Assembly: GCA_001795165.1 (NCBI GenBank)
Contig: MGNS01000008.1
Span: 8,525-20,570, forward strand
Reading direction: 5' to 3'
Origin: Chloroflexi bacterium RBG_16_57_11
GTDB taxonomy: Bacteria > Chloroflexota > Anaerolineae > Anaerolineales > UBA4823
Length of the DNA: 12,046 nucleotides
Shown here: positions 11,881 to 12,046 of the stretch, in pieces
How the letters are laid out: each line of letters starts with the position of its first letter
How positions within the stretch are numbered: position 1 is the first letter of the stretch
Position numbers and translations under genes: made by a program
Notes under the pieces: model-generated
Databases searched by the model: none
Seen by the model: the letters and a program-made list of their open reading frames with translations, nothing else
Told to the model about the DNA's origin: nothing

Positions 11881-12046
11881 ATGACACAAGAAGAGTTTAA
11901 GGATAAGGTTGTCCTGATCACTGGGGCGGGCCGCGGGCTGGGAGGGTCCATCGCAGAGGCGTTCGCCGCGCGCCAGGCGATCGTTGCCATGAACGACCTG
12001 ACGCCGATCAATCTCGATGTCACCCTGGAGAGGATTGCAACGGCCG
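11881..12046 (+). CDS. Short-chain dehydrogenase/reductase (N-terminal part, cut by window edge)
   Basis: 55 codons visible and open to the window end. KDKVVLITGAGRGLGGSIAEAFAARQAIVAMNDL (7-40) is a classical SDR Rossmann start: TGxxxGxG at Thr14-Gly21, and MNDL with Asp39 at the end of strand beta 2, which in this family favours NAD(H) or a mixed preference over NADPH. The active-site Ser-Tyr-Lys lies outside the window. There is no strong ribosome site (GAAGA just before). It follows the M23 gene by 49 nt; a separate promoter is not visible. Substrate unknown; FabG-like or acyl-CoA/sugar dehydrogenases are all possible. Confidence 0.85.
   Translation, partial: MTQEEFKDKVVLITGAGRGLGGSIAEAFAARQAIVAMNDLTPINLDVTLERIATA

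Noticed and set aside
1..12046. A new defence, secretion, toxin or mobile system
   Set aside because: No nuclease, reverse transcriptase, toxin-antitoxin pair, transposase, integrase, CRISPR repeat or long direct repeat is seen. The genes are metabolic and housekeeping.

Overview
The window looks like ordinary chromosome of a moderately GC-rich bacterium. I infer Chloroflexota, probably Anaerolineae-like. The clues are the gene set and protein style: a PdxS/PdxT pyridoxal-phosphate synthase, an R3H/AAA ATPase beside tmk, an FmdB-type zinc ribbon with a long acidic tail, a Gmk with an Asp in its P-loop, and small acidic unknown proteins. Taxonomy is inference, because no rRNA or tRNA gene is present. 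I see no phage, insertion sequence, CRISPR array or defence island.

Layout. (1) 1-2425, minus strand: a redox and envelope-sugar operon read from 2425 down. It holds a glutaredoxin-like/thioredoxin-reductase fusion, a GT2 polyprenyl-phosphate sugar synthase type enzyme, and the N-terminal part of a GT-C membrane glycosyltransferase that starts at a TTG overlapping the stop of the GT2 gene. (2) 2426-2743: a regulatory gap with a 9-bp inverted repeat at the reductase promoter region, a good pdxS promoter, and two small hairpins in the pdxS leader. (3) 2744-7522, plus strand: pdxS, pdxT, a tandem GNAT-like protein of unknown role, an R3H-domain ATPase and tmk. The last four are tightly packed. 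(4) 7524-7913, minus: an FmdB-like zinc-ribbon protein, convergent with tmk (1 nt apart) and divergent from gmk, sharing a palindromic -10 element with it. (5) 8012-9405, plus: gmk and a rhomboid protease, coupled by a TAATG overlap. (6) 9417-10657, minus: a PaaG-type crotonase isomerase, and upstream of it a small acidic protein that ends in a hairpin terminator. (7) 10736-12046, plus: an EthD-like small protein, a membrane-anchored M23 metallopeptidase with an intact zinc site, and the start of a short-chain dehydrogenase that runs off the window.

How the genes fit together: PdxS and PdxT form one enzyme complex for vitamin B6. Tmk and Gmk are nucleotide kinases for DNA and RNA precursors. 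The GT2 and GT-C pair fits lipid-linked sugar synthesis followed by transfer outside the membrane. The other neighbours look like lineage-specific housekeeping grouping. I did not find a clear undescribed system. The points most worth a check are the glutaredoxin/reductase fusion that has lost most of its NADPH-phosphate-binding arginines, the operator-like repeat in front of it, the symmetric promoter between fmdB and gmk, the loss of both hydratase glutamates in the crotonase, and the tandem GNAT-like protein inside the vitamin B6 operon.
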